Below, piece after piece: positions 35,000 to 44,237 of a DNA stretch of 64,000 nt. The stretch is from Desulfosporosinus lacus DSM 15449 (GTDB lineage Bacteria > Bacillota > Desulfitobacteriia > Desulfitobacteriales > Desulfitobacteriaceae). Position 1 is the first letter of the stretch; each line of letters starts with the position of its first letter. A model generated the notes under the pieces. It searched no databases and was not told the origin of the DNA. It saw only the letters and a list, made by a program, of their open reading frames with translations. The translations under genes and the position numbers were made by a program. The DNA is taken from positions 92,700 to 156,699 of the forward strand of contig NZ_FQXJ01000012.1 of assembly GCF_900129935.1 (NCBI RefSeq). The letters are read 5' to 3'.

Positions 35000-35860
35000 T
35001 TATCCTACTGCGTTCTCTGTTATTGGTTTAAGATCTAAACTTCCATCATATCCATTGGGAAAGAATATATAGGTGGCTGCTTCTTTGTTTTCACCTGTTA
35101 AGCGAACTGCACACGCAGAGCCGTCGGATAATTCACTAACAACCATGACGCCAGTTTCGGGGGTTGCATAAATCACTTTACTGCTGGTTATGGAGACCTC
35201 TTCCGGCATTAATCTGGCGATATCTTCTTCAGCCTTATTTTTCCACTCGGGATCTTCTGGATTTTTACTGTTATCTACTAAATAAGAAAGGTTGAAGGAA
35301 CTTGCATCAAGCATGGATCCGTTCACAGAGTCCACACTGGCAATATACCTTTGTGTAGTATTGTCTTCGTTGGGAGCGTGGAATATTACTGTCCAGTTGT
35401 CTGAGTTTGGCATTGGGTTTTTCGAAAAGCTTGCATGAGCAGTGTAGCTTGTAAAGTCAACATTATAGGCCGTCTTAAGTATGTCTGCGGCGTAAGCGGC
35501 AGCTTGTTCAGCTGAAATATCCTTAGCGCCTGGAATAGAGTTGGAAATTATGTCCTTGAATTTTTCCTCGATCTGCTCAGGTGTGATATCTTCTGTCAGG
35601 CTTAACTTGTCTCTAATTAGTTTATCTCGCTCGGGTGACCCCTTAGATAGGTCGATTACTGAATACTCCGCAGTAACTCCAGTTTCTAAAGAAAAATTAT
35701 TAGTAGTCTCTTGAGTGTTAGTCGCGACGACATATGCTGAAGAACTTTCTGGAACGTTAGGATCAAGGGCAAAAGCCATTGCAGAGCTGCTGCCTAAGAT
35801 TAATAAGGCTCCAGCACCAATTACCCAAGTCTTAGCTGCTATTTCTTTAAGTTTTTTCAT
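35000..35860 (-). CDS. Exported protein of unknown function, third gene of a two-component operon
   Basis: This 286-residue protein begins MKKLKEIAAKTWVIGAGALL and has a signal peptide cut near residue 30 (S-A-M-A-F-A). The mature part is acidic, with a helical segment rich in E and K (residues 88-135) and later a beta-rich region (WTVIFHAPNEDN, YIASVDSVNG, SKVIYATPETGVMVV) that recalls PepSY-like folds. I do not assign it to a named family. It lies 49 bases after the sensor kinase gene in the same direction, so it is either a target or an accessory sensor of that system. The ATG at 35860 has GGGAG upstream. Confidence 0.75.
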   Translation of the reverse strand: MKKLKEIAAKTWVIGAGALLILGSSSAMAFALDPNVPESSSAYVVATNTQETTNNFSLETGVTAEYSVIDLSKGSPERDKLIRDKLSLTEDITPEQIEEKFKDIISNSIPGAKDISAEQAAAYAADILKTAYNVDFTSYTAHASFSKNPMPNSDNWTVIFHAPNEDNTTQRYIASVDSVNGSMLDASSFNLSYLVDNSKNPEDPEWKNKAEEDIARLMPEEVSITSSKVIYATPETGVMVVSELSDGSACAVRLTGENKEAATYIFFPNGYDGSLDLKPITENAVG

Positions 35861-35890
35861 GATATTATCTCCCTCTTAAATCATTTATTA

Positions 35891-35904
35891 TTGTAGCGCT
35901 ACAA
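35891..35904. repeat. Perfect 14-bp palindrome between kinase and exported-protein genes
   Basis: TTGTAGCGCTACAA is its own reverse complement. It lies in the 49-base gap before the exported-protein gene. It could be an operator, for example for a regulator controlling that gene separately from the kinase, but no other copy was noticed. Confidence 0.4.
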
Positions 35905-35909
35905 CCAGA

Positions 35910-37355
35910 TTATATATCCTTATGCATCAGGGAGTTTTCAGAAGGTTGTAAGGAAGTTGTAAAAATAACTTGCACTGTAGTTCCTTTTCCTGGAGAAGAT
36001 CGGATTCTTAGTCTAGCCTCGTGCAAATGTGCAATCTCACGGCAGAGTGACAGTCCAAGTCCTATGCCACCGGAGCCTCGTGAACGTGCTTTGTCCACAC
36101 GATAAAAAGGTTCGCAGATCAAAGCGGTCTGTTCATCTTCCATACCGCAGCCAGAATCCTTAACTTCAAGGATTGGCACAGTATCGAAATAAGCGGATAG
36201 CTGGATGGAAGATGCCTTGGGAGATGCCTTCACAGCATTGTCTACAAGGTTTACCAGCAGCGACTGTAAAAGGATAAAATCTCCTGTTATTTGATTCAAT
36301 GAGGAGCTGATATCTAATTGAACATTTTCTTCTTCTAATTTTATTGCTAACACTGATTTTACCTGTTGAAGCAATTCTAACGGGATTATGGGCTGAAAAT
36401 CTAACGTATTGTTTCTTACAAGTGCCAAATCTAGCAATTTAAAGGCCAAGTTCTTCATCCTGTCAGTTTCAGTTAGGATATATCTGGCTGCCTTGATGCG
36501 ATTCTGTTCACTAGAATTAGTGTTCTGCAAATACTCTGCATATCCGTAAATAGCTGTCAGTGGCGTTCTCAATTCGTGTGCTAAATTATCTACGAGGCGC
36601 TGTTTATCGTGGGCATTCTTGTCGAGCTCTGTAATCTTCTCTTGTATGCTGTTTGCCATCAGATTGAAGTTTTCTGCCAGGTCATGGAACTCATCTTTGC
36701 CCGGCATTCTAATTCGCTCATCATATACACCGCCTGCTATTTTATGTGTAGCCTTTTGCATAATCCTGATAGGCTTAGTAAGCTTCCTCAACAGCAGCAG
36801 TAATACTAATGCTAACATTGTTTCTACCAAGGCACTCACCGAAATCAGATAGCGGGTGAGCTGGGAGTGGTTATTGTATAGTTCAGAAAGGTCCCGAACA
36901 TAGATAAGAGTATGATCTTCGTACGGCCCGCCTAATTTTCCAACGATATATAAGTAATTTATTCCGTTAGCTGAAAGCACCTTGGTTTTATAGGAATCTT
37001 TCGTAAGGCTCCCAACATCTATTTCGGAGGTGACAGTAGGAGGAATATTAGAAAAAAGAACCTTCTTTGAATCCTTAAGCTCAAGGAATACATTTTGCTT
37101 TCCATAGTAGCCAGCATATGAACGCATTATGTTTTGAATAGCAGAGGGAGTCAGTGAAGCTGGTTCACGATAGTAAATGCTGTCCATAGTTTCCAAAACA
37201 CCATTCATGATAAAGTGATATTCCCCTAATGTTCGGTCCGAATCCCGCTTCATATTGAGAGAGAAGCTATAGCTAGACGTGAGGTAGAGGCAGATGTTGA
37301 TGGATATAATGAAAACGATTAAGATTCCAATAAAAGCTTTTTGCCAAAATTTCAT
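35910..37355 (-). CDS. Sensor histidine kinase (HAMP, HisKA, HATPase)
   Basis: This 481-residue protein has a first membrane helix at about residues 7-28, an extracytoplasmic sensor region of about 140 residues, a second helix near 170-190, and a HAMP linker (LRKLTKPIRIMQKATHKIAGG). The phospho-accepting histidine is in LAHELRTPLTAIYGY, and the ATPase domain shows LVNLVDNAVKAS, DSGCGMED and GGIGLGLSLC. It phosphorylates itself and then the OmpR-type regulator whose gene overlaps its start by four bases (ATGA). The stimulus is unknown. The downstream exported protein may be part of the sensing or the output. Confidence 0.95.
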   Translation of the reverse strand: MKFWQKAFIGILIVFIISINICLYLTSSYSFSLNMKRDSDRTLGEYHFIMNGVLETMDSIYYREPASLTPSAIQNIMRSYAGYYGKQNVFLELKDSKKVLFSNIPPTVTSEIDVGSLTKDSYKTKVLSANGINYLYIVGKLGGPYEDHTLIYVRDLSELYNNHSQLTRYLISVSALVETMLALVLLLLLRKLTKPIRIMQKATHKIAGGVYDERIRMPGKDEFHDLAENFNLMANSIQEKITELDKNAHDKQRLVDNLAHELRTPLTAIYGYAEYLQNTNSSEQNRIKAARYILTETDRMKNLAFKLLDLALVRNNTLDFQPIIPLELLQQVKSVLAIKLEEENVQLDISSSLNQITGDFILLQSLLVNLVDNAVKASPKASSIQLSAYFDTVPILEVKDSGCGMEDEQTALICEPFYRVDKARSRGSGGIGLGLSLCREIAHLHEARLRIRSSPGKGTTVQVIFTTSLQPSENSLMHKDI

Positions 37356-38008
37356 TGATCCACCTCTAGGCGGTACCCTATTTTATAGACAGTTTTAATT
37401 CTGTTTTCCCAGTTGAGTTTTTTACGCAGCTTTTGAATATGTACATCCACCGTTCTTGTCTCTCCAAAATAATCATACTCCCAAGCCAGTTTAAGGAGTT
37501 TTTCACGGGACAAAGCAATATTTATATTATTAATGAGTATCTCTAGTAATTCATATTCCCGAAGCGTAAGTTCGATTTCACTGTCGTTTACTGTAACCAC
37601 TCTGCTTTCCAGATTTACTACGGTACTGTCAAGAGAAAAAATCTTTGAAGACCGATTTGTACGGCGAAGCACGGCTTCAATACGTGCCAACAGCTCAATT
37701 GTTTCAAAGGGTTTAACGATATAATCGTCAGCACCTAGATTAAGTCCTTTTACTTTATCAGACAAATTGCCCATAGCTGTGAGAAAAATTACAGGGATGT
37801 TTTCGGGAACATGCTTCATCAGAGTAAAACCATCTTGGCCAGGAAGCATAATGTCCATGATAATCAGTGAATAAGTATTATGCTTTAAGAATTCGAGCGC
37901 CTCATTGCCTTCATATGCTTGTTCGCTGGTATGACCGACCAACTCAAGATTCATGGCAATGAGATCATTTATAGATTTTTCATCTTCAACTATGAGAATA
38001 TGCGCCAT
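37352..38008 (-). CDS. OmpR-family response regulator
   Basis: This 218-residue protein has a receiver domain with the acidic pocket VEDE at the start and the phospho-accepting aspartate in IIMDIMLPG near residue 52. The conserved threonine is in FLTAMG and the lysine in DDYIVKPFE. The C-terminal winged helix includes ELTLREYELLEIL and SREKLLKLAWEYDY, ending TVDVHIQKLRKKL. It binds DNA after phosphorylation by the adjacent kinase. It is first in the three-gene operon. The region to the right (38009-38241) is shared with the divergent carbonic anhydrase gene. Confidence 0.96.
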   Translation of the reverse strand: MAHILIVEDEKSINDLIAMNLELVGHTSEQAYEGNEALEFLKHNTYSLIIMDIMLPGQDGFTLMKHVPENIPVIFLTAMGNLSDKVKGLNLGADDYIVKPFETIELLARIEAVLRRTNRSSKIFSLDSTVVNLESRVVTVNDSEIELTLREYELLEILINNINIALSREKLLKLAWEYDYFGETRTVDVHIQKLRKKLNWENRIKTVYKIGYRLEVDQ

Positions 38009-38241
38009 AAAACCACCTCAGCTCAATTTTAACATATCCAGAAAACTAGAAATGTAATAGAGTTGTAAATTCGCTTTGGTGAATATAAACTTTGGTTAAA
38101 ATTCCCTGAAAGAGTGCGCTGTATGTAATAATATATTTATAGAAATAAAGAAGAGGATTGGGTGATGAGGGAGACTCGTGGAGAGTTAAGCCAAGTTATT
38201 AAAATTCTTGGTCAGATCAATAATCGAAAGGAGGAACTTGC

Positions 38242-38796
38242 TTGGGTATATACGAATTTGAAGGAAATAAACCAGTTATTGGAAAAGGATGTTTTATTCA
38301 TCCTGAGGCAACTATTATTGGCGATGTCACTTTGGAAGAGGGTTGTTATGTAGGGGCGGGAGCACGTATCCGCGGGGACTGGGGTAAGATTACAATCGGG
38401 CGTGAATCGAACATTCAGGAGAACTGCGTCATTCACGTTGGGGTTGGGCTATCTGCACAACTAGGCCCTCAGAGTCACATAGGGCATGGAGCGATTCTGC
38501 ATTCCACCACCTTGGGGGAACATGTTTTTGTAGGAATGGCATCAATAATCATGGATGGAACTGAAATAGGAGATGGTTGTTGCATCGGAGCAGGAGCTGT
38601 AATTCCGGAAAACAAACTGATTCCACCCCGCAAACTATTGGTAGGGGTGCCTGCCAAAATAATTGGGGATGTCTCGGAGGCAATGAAGGAACATTTGGAA
38701 CAAGGAACCTCTTTCTATATTGGATTGCCGTCTCGTTGCATTAAAGGATTAAAAGAAATAAAGTACTTGGGTGAAGAGAGGAATGGGTTCTTTTAA
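38242..38796 (+). CDS. Gamma-class carbonic anhydrase family protein
   Basis: This 184-residue protein is built of left-handed beta-helix hexapeptide repeats from about residue 12 (FIHPEATIIGDVTLEEGCYVGAG) to 140 (RKLLVGVPAKIIG). Metal-binding histidines of the family are seen in CVIHVG and in SHIGHGAILHS. It is of the short YrdA/PaaY type, related to gamma carbonic anhydrase, but activity varies in this group. The TTG at 38242 has a perfect AAAGGAGG seven bases upstream. The next gene starts 11 bases after its stop. Confidence 0.9.
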   Translation: MGIYEFEGNKPVIGKGCFIHPEATIIGDVTLEEGCYVGAGARIRGDWGKITIGRESNIQENCVIHVGVGLSAQLGPQSHIGHGAILHSTTLGEHVFVGMASIIMDGTEIGDGCCIGAGAVIPENKLIPPRKLLVGVPAKIIGDVSEAMKEHLEQGTSFYIGLPSRCIKGLKEIKYLGEERNGFF

Positions 38797-38807
38797 GTGA
38801 TACAAAT

Positions 38808-39659
38808 ATGAAAGCTAACAATCGAAATCTAGCAGAAATCCATCTCGCGGTCCTTCTATTTGGTTTGTCAGGACTATTTGCGAAATTACTGCCCTTTTCA
38901 TCGGTAATCATAGTGCTCGGCAGAGTCTTTTTTTCCAGCATTTTTTTAGGGGGAGTAATCCTTTATCTTAAAAAAGATATAAAGCTAAAAGAGCAAAAGC
39001 ACTACATCTATTTGGTCCTCATGGGCGCTGTTTTAGCCTTTCATTGGAGTACGTTTTTTACGTCGATTCAAGTTTCAACAGTATCTATCGGCTTGTTAAC
39101 GTTTTCCACATTTCCGGTGTTTGTTACATTTTTGGAACCGCTTTTTTTTCATGAGAAACTTAAACTATCTAATCTAACGATTGCGATAGTGACATTCTTA
39201 GGAGTTATGCTTGTGATTCCAAGGTTCGACTTGGGGAATAACTTGACCCAAGGGGTTATGTGGGGAATGCTCTCCGGACTTACCTATGCAGTCTTATCAA
39301 TGCTCAACAGAAAATTTGTCAAAGACTATTCAAGCCTTGTCATTGCTTTCTATGAACAAGTTACGGCTACAATTATTTTAATTCCTTTTTTTGTCATACA
39401 ACACCCGGTTTTTAGCTCGATAGAGATTTTATTACTCCTTCTTTTGGGGGTAGTGTTTACTGGAATTTCTCATTCACTCTTTATTAATGGATTAAAGACC
39501 ATTAAGACACAAACAGCAGGTGTTATTTCCTGCCTTGAACCGGTCTATGGCATTATTTTCACTACGTTGATATTGAGAGAAATACCAACGATCCGAGAAG
39601 TCCTGGGAGGCCTTATTATTCTAAGTGCAGTTTTTTACTCGACCACTAAAACGAACTAA
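38808..39659 (+). CDS. EamA/DMT-family transporter
   Basis: A 283-residue membrane protein with ten hydrophobic segments arranged as two five-helix EamA repeats. The second begins near residue 145 (GVMWGMLSGLTYAVLSML), and the characteristic E-P-V-Y-G-I-I-F motif falls near 243. Members of the family export metabolites or amino acids. It follows the carbonic anhydrase gene by 11 bases and is probably in the same transcript. No substrate can be named. The 308 bases that follow (39660-39967) hold no reading frame, repeat or hairpin that I can support. Confidence 0.9.
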   Translation: MKANNRNLAEIHLAVLLFGLSGLFAKLLPFSSVIIVLGRVFFSSIFLGGVILYLKKDIKLKEQKHYIYLVLMGAVLAFHWSTFFTSIQVSTVSIGLLTFSTFPVFVTFLEPLFFHEKLKLSNLTIAIVTFLGVMLVIPRFDLGNNLTQGVMWGMLSGLTYAVLSMLNRKFVKDYSSLVIAFYEQVTATIILIPFFVIQHPVFSSIEILLLLLLGVVFTGISHSLFINGLKTIKTQTAGVISCLEPVYGIIFTTLILREIPTIREVLGGLIILSAVFYSTTKTN

Positions 39660-39967
39660 TTTTTATAGCATAATAGTTTATTAGCAAATTGACCTATCCA
39701 GACAAGTTATGAAGATAATGAAGATGAAATGAACAAAGACAACCACTGAAAAACTGAAGGGGATGAGTTGAAAAGCAATAGTTGTACTATTAGTTTGCGA
39801 TATATGGAATATAATAATAGACAGACAAATAATAAAGGCTAAAATCGAGAGTTCATAATATGGAAGCCCAAATGCCCTCTTTCAGATCTCATTCTTTAGG
39901 ATAATTTCGTTAGAATGGATTGTATTGTATGGTCTCTCGATAAAAATAAGGAGAAGAAACTAGAAGT

Positions 39968-40546
39968 ATGAAGAATATTTTTAAAAATGCTATCGAGATA
40001 GCAAAGGGAATATGCAAATCGAAATTAGGTAACGGGGATATAGCGGTGGATTGTACCATGGGAAATGGAAATGATACTGCATTTTTATGCAATCTAGTTG
40101 GAGAAGAGGGGAAAGTCTATGCTTTTGATATCCAAGAAGAGGCTGCAGTTAATACTGGGAAGAGACTAAAAGAATTGAAGTTTCTTGAAAGAGCTGAAAT
40201 CATACTTACTGGTCACGAAAATATTGATAAATATGTTAAGGAAGGTGTTGTTCAATTAGTAATATTTAATTTAGGATATCTTCCAAAGGGAAATCATGAG
40301 GTTACTACGAAAAAGGAGACAACCATTGAAGCTCTACAGAAATGTTTAAGGTTGCTCAAACCTAACGGTATAATTTTATTAGTTGTATATTCGGGACATG
40401 AGAATGGTAAAATGGAACTAAGGGCTTTGGAGGACTTTACAGCAACATTAAACCAAAAAGAGTATAATGTAGCCAAAATTTGCTTCACAAATCAGATTAA
40501 TAATCCACCGGGACTTATTTGTATTGAAAAAGTTTTCAAAGCCTAA
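39968..40546 (+). CDS. mnmM: tRNA-modifying class I SAM methyltransferase, MnmM (YtqB) type
   Basis: This 192-residue protein matches YtqB in length and in its motifs: SAM-binding DCTMGNGNDTAFLC near residue 30, VYAFDIQEEA near 54, the catalytic-side NLGYLPKGNHE near 100 and VVYSGHENGKME near 138. YtqB/MnmM methylates 5-aminomethyl-2-thiouridine at the wobble position of tRNAs in Gram-positive bacteria. Assignment rests on these motifs and size. It appears to be a single gene; ATG at 39968 with AAGGAGAAG upstream. Confidence 0.83.
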   Translation: MKNIFKNAIEIAKGICKSKLGNGDIAVDCTMGNGNDTAFLCNLVGEEGKVYAFDIQEEAAVNTGKRLKELKFLERAEIILTGHENIDKYVKEGVVQLVIFNLGYLPKGNHEVTTKKETTIEALQKCLRLLKPNGIILLVVYSGHENGKMELRALEDFTATLNQKEYNVAKICFTNQINNPPGLICIEKVFKA

Positions 40547-40635
40547 GAAGAGAAGTAGAAATTAAATTTCTCCTTGCAATATAATATTGCATTGCGTACA
40601 ATAAGATTGTATAAAATACAAATAAGGATAAGGTG

Positions 40636-41184
40636 ATGAACATGTCAATTTATGATTATTCGTTTCAATCTATTGAAGGAAAGACCGTCTCTCTTTCTGA
40701 TTATAAAGGAAAGGTGATGTTGCTCGTCAACACCGCCAGTAAATGCGGCTTTACGCCACAATATGAGGGATTGGAGAAGCTTTACAAAACCTATCAAGAT
40801 CAGGGGTTGGTGGTAATTGGTTTCCCATGTAACCAGTTTTCTGAGCAGGAACCAGGGACAAATAGTGAAGTTCAGGAGTTCTGTAAGATAAGATACGGAG
40901 TTACGTTCCCACTGTCTGCTAAGATAAATGTACGGGATGAAAATGCAGATCCGATCTTTCAGTATCTTTCTGAACACACAACCTTTGACGGCTTTGGAAA
41001 AGGCCTTAAAAACAAGGCGTTTGAACTTATGATGAAACAGAAATATGGAAAGCAGTTCTCCGATAGCTCTGTAAAATGGAACTTTACTAAATTCCTCATC
41101 GGCAAGGACGGAAAAATCGCAGGCCGTTTTGAGCCCACCATATCCCCAGAAAGCATGACCACTTCCATTGAGGAGTGCTTGTAA
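40636..41184 (+). CDS. Glutathione peroxidase-family (Cys-type) peroxidase
   Basis: A thioredoxin-fold peroxidase of about 182 residues. The peroxidatic cysteine is in NTASKCGFTPQY, the second cysteine in GFPCNQF, and the catalytic tryptophan/asparagine in VKWNFTKFL. It is the cysteine rather than the selenocysteine form and probably uses thioredoxin. Two ATGs (40636 and 40642) both have suitable upstream AAGG sites, so the start is uncertain by two codons. The next gene encodes an OhrR-type peroxide sensor and begins one base after this stop, so the peroxidase is the likely regulated gene. Confidence 0.92.
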   Translation: MNMSIYDYSFQSIEGKTVSLSDYKGKVMLLVNTASKCGFTPQYEGLEKLYKTYQDQGLVVIGFPCNQFSEQEPGTNSEVQEFCKIRYGVTFPLSAKINVRDENADPIFQYLSEHTTFDGFGKGLKNKAFELMMKQKYGKQFSDSSVKWNFTKFLIGKDGKIAGRFEPTISPESMTTSIEECL

Positions 41185-41185
41185 A

Positions 41186-41629
41186 TTGAACGGGAACTCA
41201 AAAGACATGCTCAAGCTCGATAATCAGCTGTGTTTTGCACTTTATGCATGCTCGAAAGAAATTATTTCCTTGTATAAGCCGTACCTGAACGCTCATGGGC
41301 TAACCTACACTCAATATATTACTCTCTTGGTATTATGGGAGCAGGATTCGCTCAGTGTCTCTGAGCTCGGAAACAAGCTTTTGCTTGATTCAGGTACACT
41401 CACCCCTCTTCTAAAAAAACTCGAAAAGTCCCAATTGATTGAGAGAGTAAGAGATAAAGACGATGAACGAATCGTCAAGGTTTACTTGACGGAAAAAGGA
41501 AGAATGCTACAGGAATCATTTCTTGAACTTCCTCAAAAAATGTTTTGCAATTCTGGCATTAAGCTAGAGGAGGCAATAAATCTTAAAGCAATGCTCAATC
41601 AGTTACTGGGAAATATTCGGAAGCTGTAA
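41186..41629 (+). CDS. ohrR: OhrR-type peroxide-sensing MarR regulator
   Basis: With a TTG start at 41186 this is a 147-residue MarR-family protein, the same length as Bacillus subtilis OhrR. It shares the sensing region KLDNQLCFALYACSKEI. The cysteine in L-C-F is the residue oxidised by organic hydroperoxides in OhrR. The winged helix is clear (LSVSELGNKLLLDSGTLTPLLKKLEKSQLIERVR, then DDERIVKVYLTEKG). A second cysteine follows seven residues later, in Y-A-C-S-K. The protein probably represses the peroxidase gene, to whose stop it is adjacent. The longer frame to 41168 lies inside the peroxidase gene. Confidence 0.88.
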   Translation: MNGNSKDMLKLDNQLCFALYACSKEIISLYKPYLNAHGLTYTQYITLLVLWEQDSLSVSELGNKLLLDSGTLTPLLKKLEKSQLIERVRDKDDERIVKVYLTEKGRMLQESFLELPQKMFCNSGIKLEEAINLKAMLNQLLGNIRKL

Positions 41630-41649
41630 TAAGTTGTTGTTCTTTGATA

Positions 41650-41678
41650 TTGACAGCCATAATAACCTGTCATATAAT
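41650..41678 (+). promoter_or_regulatory. Consensus sigma-A promoter of the trp leader
   Basis: TTGACA (41650-41655) and TATAAT (41673-41678) are separated by exactly 17 bases; both boxes are perfect. Transcription should start near 41685, just before the T-box leader. Confidence 0.85.
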
Positions 41679-41714
41679 AATTAGTATTATAGTTAATAAA
41701 TTAATACACAATGA

Positions 41715-42040
41715 CTGATGATGAGAAATAGTATGTCTTATGGGAATGTCTTAGCGAGTCAGAGGCGGTGAGAGTCTGATACAAATCTCTTAGACAGAAT
41801 GGTTCTCAGAGGTGTGATCCGAAAGCTGTTACAGTTAGTAGGTGATCCGGGGGTTTCCCGTTACAGAGACAAGGGTATCGAGAAAATTTTTCTCCGTACC
41901 TGATAGATTAGAGGTATTTGGTGGTTTGTTTGCATAAGTTCGATCAGCAGTGATTGGATTTGTAAAAAAAATTACCCTATACGAATTAAGGTGGTACCAC
42001 GGAGCATTCCGTCCTTTTAGGATTGAATGCTCTTTTTTAT
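41715..42040 (+). ncRNA. tRNA-Trp T-box leader with terminator/antiterminator
   Basis: Stem I is visible as GAGAA (41723-41727) with TTCTC and, above it, TGTCT with AGACA. The internal loop carries AGTA on one side and GAA on the other (the loop-E arrangement), directly followed by TGG at 41800-41802, the tryptophan specifier. The T-box sequence AAGGTGGTACCACGG is at 41988-42002. The terminator is GAGCATTC (42002-42009) with GAATGCTC (42025-42032) and TTTTTT. Uncharged tRNA-Trp should stabilise the antiterminator and turn on trpBA. Confidence 0.93.
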
Positions 42041-42113
42041 TTACCTGATTTAAGCACAAGCATCAAATGGTACATGGAAAATGAATATGCAACTGCATGA
42101 AAGGAGCGTTCAA

Positions 42114-43343
42114 ATGGTTAAGGAAAAAACACATGTGCTATCCGATGACGGCTACGAAACGAGTGGGCATTTTGGCCCATATGGAGGTGCTTATGTTCCA
42201 GAGACGTTAGTGCCTGCTTTACGAGAATTAGAAGCGGCTTATATGGAATCTTGCCAAGATGAGAGCTTTCAGCAGGAATTTAAAGAGCTTTTGCAAAGGT
42301 ATGTTGGACGACCGTCTCTCTTCTATGAAGCTAAGCGCCTTGCGAAACAATTAGGTGGTGCGCGCATTTATCTTAAGAGAGAAGATCTCAATCACACAGG
42401 CGCTCATAAAATCAACAACACCCTGGGGCAGGTTTTGCTTGCTAAACGTATGGGCAAGAAACGGGTGATTGCAGAGACTGGAGCGGGTCAACACGGGGTA
42501 GCAACGGCCACGGCTTGCGCGCTGTTTGCTCTTCCTTGTGTGGTTTATATGGGAGAGGAAGATGTGCGCAGACAGAATTTAAACGTTTTACGAATGAGAT
42601 TACTGGGGGCTGAAGTTCGCACGGTGACCCACGGTTCATGTACCCTGAAAGATGCTATCAATGAAGCGCTCAGAGATTGGGTTACGAATGTTGAGGAAAC
42701 GTTTTACTGTTTTGGAACAGCAGCCGGACCCCATCCCTATCCGACGATTGTTCGAGATTTTCAAACAGTGATTGGGCAGGAGACGCGGGAGCAGGCCTTG
42801 AACGAGCTGGGAAAACTTCCGGACGCGATCATTGCTTGCATCGGTGGAGGAAGTAATGCTATTGGGATCTTTCATCCATTTATCGATGATAAAGAGGTAA
42901 GGCTGATCGGAGTCGAAGCTGGAGGAACAGGGAACAAGACGGGTGAAAATGCGGCGACACTTTGTCTAGGTGAGCCGGGAGTTCTGCACGGAGCGTATAG
43001 CTATTTATTACAAGATGATGATGGACAAATCGTTGTAACAACCTCCGTTTCTGCAGGGCTTGACTATCCGGGCGTCGGTCCTGAACACAGTAATTTAAAG
43101 GAGACTGGGCGAGCTGACTATGTCAGTATTTCTGATCAAGAAGCCTTGGACGCGTGCACCCTGCTCTGTCAAACAGAAGGCATACTGCCTGCCCTGGAAA
43201 GTGCCCATGCTGTTGCTTATGCGGCAAAACTCGCACCAGGGCTCTCGAAGGACCAGGTGATCGTCGTTAATCTCTCGGGAAGAGGAGATAAAGACGTAGA
43301 AACTCTGGCTCAGTATTTGGAAGGAGGAGCAAATCATGAGTGA
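42114..43343 (+). CDS. trpB: Tryptophan synthase beta chain
   Basis: A 409-residue PLP enzyme of the TrpB1 type. It has the [15 protein letters not shown]-terminal motif, the PLP lysine in [10 protein letters not shown] near residue 91, GAGQHGVA near 117 and the phosphate-binding GGGSNAIG near 237. It condenses indole with serine. The frame is open from 42081, but the ATG at 42114 has AAGGAG eight bases upstream. It is controlled by a tRNA-Trp T-box leader and overlaps trpA by eight bases. Only trpB and trpA are present here; trpE, D, C and F are not in the window. Confidence 0.97.
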   Translation: MVKEKTHVLSDDGYETSGHFGPYGGAYVPETLVPALRELEAAYMESCQDESFQQEFKELLQRYVGRPSLFYEAKRLAKQLGGARIYLKREDLNHTGAHKINNTLGQVLLAKRMGKKRVIAETGAGQHGVATATACALFALPCVVYMGEEDVRRQNLNVLRMRLLGAEVRTVTHGSCTLKDAINEALRDWVTNVEETFYCFGTAAGPHPYPTIVRDFQTVIGQETREQALNELGKLPDAIIACIGGGSNAIGIFHPFIDDKEVRLIGVEAGGTGNKTGENAATLCLGEPGVLHGAYSYLLQDDDGQIVVTTSVSAGLDYPGVGPEHSNLKETGRADYVSISDQEALDACTLLCQTEGILPALESAHAVAYAAKLAPGLSKDQVIVVNLSGRGDKDVETLAQYLEGGANHE

Positions 43344-44151
43344 GCGGCTTAAAGCAGTTTTTAAAAGTGAGCCTATTGGGGTAACCCGTCTAGTCTCATA
43401 TATAATGGCAGGAGATCCCTCTGTCGAAGCAAGTCTTCGTCGCTTGAAGGGACTGGCCGATCACGGTGTGGATGTGTTAGAACTGGGGGTCCCCTTCAGT
43501 GATCCTATGGCAGATGGAGTGGTCATTCAAGCTGCTGCTGAGAGAGCTTTGAACGCTCAGATGACAGTGAAAAAAACCTTGAAACTTGTCCAGGAATTTC
43601 GCAGAACCCACGATACTCCGCTTCTTTTAATGAGTTATCTTAACCCCCTTCTTCGCTACGGGTGGGATCAATTGGTGGAGGATGCTTCTGATGCAGGGGT
43701 TGATGGGTTTATTTTGCCGGATTTGCCTTGGAGAGAAGGCCAAGGTCTGCGCTTGAGAACGAAAAAGAGGGTGGGCAACAAATTGGATTTCATCCCAATG
43801 ATCGCCCAAACGAGTCGTGAGCAGGATGTTCAGGCCGTCTCTCAGGTTACGGAAGGCTTTGCTTATGTCATATCGCGTAATGGGATTACGGGAGGAGAGG
43901 TTGAACTCCCTGCCAGCGTTAATAAGTTCATTGAAAGTTTAGGGAACAGTCTTCAAATTCCCCGTTGTGTTGGTTTTGGGATTCAGAAACCGGAACAAGT
44001 CCGTGCGTTGGCAAAGGTTTGTGACGGAGTTGTTGTAGGTAGTGCTTTAGTGAAGGCCTTTGCTAAGCTCGACCAAAAAGGACTAGAGGAACAAGATCTG
44101 ATAGAGCAGGAAAAAGAAGTGTTTTCTTGGTTGGCTAGCCTTAAGAATTAG
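43336..44151 (+). CDS. trpA: Tryptophan synthase alpha chain
   Basis: A 271-residue TIM barrel with the catalytic glutamate and aspartate in [13 protein letters not shown] (near residues 53-65), ILPDLPWRE near 127 and [10 protein letters not shown] near 214. It cleaves indole-glycerol phosphate and channels indole to TrpB. It overlaps trpB by eight bases, the usual arrangement. About 60 bases follow before the sugar transporter genes, with no obvious terminator, so the transcript may run on. Confidence 0.96.
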   Translation: MSERLKAVFKSEPIGVTRLVSYIMAGDPSVEASLRRLKGLADHGVDVLELGVPFSDPMADGVVIQAAAERALNAQMTVKKTLKLVQEFRRTHDTPLLLMSYLNPLLRYGWDQLVEDASDAGVDGFILPDLPWREGQGLRLRTKKRVGNKLDFIPMIAQTSREQDVQAVSQVTEGFAYVISRNGITGGEVELPASVNKFIESLGNSLQIPRCVGFGIQKPEQVRALAKVCDGVVVGSALVKAFAKLDQKGLEEQDLIEQEKEVFSWLASLKN

Positions 44152-44237
44152 GCAGAGCAGAACCTTGGGGAGGCAACATTGAAAAAAGTGGTGTGCGGGC
44201 ATGAGCCCTTAGAATGAAAAGAGAGAAGGCAAAGAGT

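Noticed and set aside
38162..38353. Short + strand frame ahead of and overlapping the carbonic anhydrase gene
   Set aside because: An ATG with a weak site is present, but most of the frame overlaps the well-supported TTG-started gene, and the sequence shows no family or helix pattern.
39660..39967. 308-base gap searched for small genes, RNAs and repeats
   Set aside because: A/T-rich sequence without a supported frame, stable hairpin or tRNA-like fold.
40645..41214. 189-codon open frame on the minus strand across the peroxidase gene
   Set aside because: It is fully antisense to a clear glutathione peroxidase, has no recognisable motif and no good ribosome binding site.
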